Shown: piece after piece, positions 63,537 to 64,000 of the stretch
Layout: every line of letters begins with the position of its first letter
Position numbering within the stretch: the stretch's first letter is position 1
Source: Hippopus hippopus
Taxonomy: Eukaryota; Mollusca; Bivalvia; Cardiida; Cardiidae
Assembly: GCA_946811185.2 (NCBI GenBank)
Contig: OX328109.1
Coordinates: forward strand, 34,828,129-34,892,128
Reading direction: 5' to 3'
Length of the DNA stretch: 64,000 nucleotides
The notes under the pieces: generated by a model
Database searches by the model: none
The model's input: the letters and a program-made list of their open reading frames with translations, nothing else
What the model was told of the DNA's origin: nothing
Position numbers and translations under genes: made by a program

Positions 63537-63558
63537 GTAGGATAATTCATCTTGAAAT

Positions 63559-63794
63559 GAGCCATGCTCTGGCAAAAGGGGTTTTAATACATCTCCGTAA
63601 TGCATGATACCAAGCAAGTCATCACTTGATCATGGATCCGTTTCATCCATTTTTATTAACAACCCACTAATCATGAGGTAAAATGGTCCTTGACCAATAT
63701 CAAAAAGTTTCAGCCCAGGTCAGCTTGCGCAGGCTGATCTAGGTCGATATTTTTTGCAGATGCATGTAGCCCTCTTTTCACAGAGCATTGCTCA
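63559..63794 (+). mobile_element. Family D element
   Basis: GAGCCATGCTCTGGCAAAAG to TTTCACAGAGCATTGCTC, starting 22 bp after the exon 41 donor. Confidence 0.75.
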
Positions 63795-64000
63795 TACCTA
63801 TTACTCAGAAATGAAATATTATATAATCTTGCATAACCACTGAAATATATGAGTTAGTGCTTTTCTGTTTTCCTTGTAGCAAATTGTTACAAAATTTTAT
63901 TTATATATATTTTTTCAATTTGATTTGTAGTGTGGGGTAATTTATACTCCCACTAAGCTTATTCTTTGCTTCATTTGTCTTCAATTTTTCAAAAGTCTAT

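Noticed and set aside
1..64000. CRISPR array, prokaryotic operon or defence system
   Set aside because: The many similar repeats are irregularly spaced hairpin MITEs in spliced eukaryotic introns.

Overview
This is an intron-rich animal nuclear DNA window with AT-rich introns. The repeats (tRNA-headed SINE, CCGTCCGT-type elements, many hairpin MITEs) look like those of a bivalve mollusc. That taxon is an inference; metazoan is certain from the genes.

Two genes lie head to head. On the minus strand (895-6717) is a complete two-exon gene for an ASPHD1/2-like aspartyl/asparaginyl beta-hydroxylase-domain membrane protein of 408 residues. On the plus strand, from 7142 past the right edge, is the 5' two thirds of an axonemal dynein heavy chain, recognised as DNAH10, the heavy chain of inner-arm dynein I1/f. 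I resolve 41 exons (8,483 coding bases, 2,827 codons plus two bases). Every junction is GT-AG and keeps frame. They encode an unusual acidic N-terminus (exons 1-3), the DNAH10 tail (4-21), the linker (about 22-28), AAA1 (30-34), AAA2 (35-38) and the start of AAA3 (39-41). The stalk, AAA4-6 and C-terminal domain lie beyond position 64000. A perfect RFX-type X-box (6832-6846) sits in the 424-bp intergenic promoter and fits cilia-specific control of DNAH10.

The remaining sequence is intronic and packed with non-autonomous repeats. The dominant one (family A) is a ~220-bp MITE bounded by TTAA, with CCCTTTACC termini and a near-perfect ~59-bp central hairpin; about 75 copies or fragments occur in both orientations. 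A second TTAA-bounded family (C) has a different palindromic core but similar ends. Further families are D (~250 bp, GAGCCATGCTCTG ends, about a dozen copies), E (CTCCACTGGCC ends with CCGT runs, two copies), F (one copy), G (hairpins around TTCTGATTGGCTAAAC), four one-off inverted-repeat elements, a tRNA-headed SINE with fragments, and one decayed non-LTR retrotransposon 3' fragment. Nested insertions give relative ages and show that family A inserts at TTAA, a piggyBac-like signature.

I found no operon, CRISPR array, standalone RNA gene or prokaryotic system. The most interesting items are the X-box promoter, the TTAA MITE families and their unusually well kept hairpin cores, and an 83-bp periodic duplication across the intron 17/exon 18 boundary.
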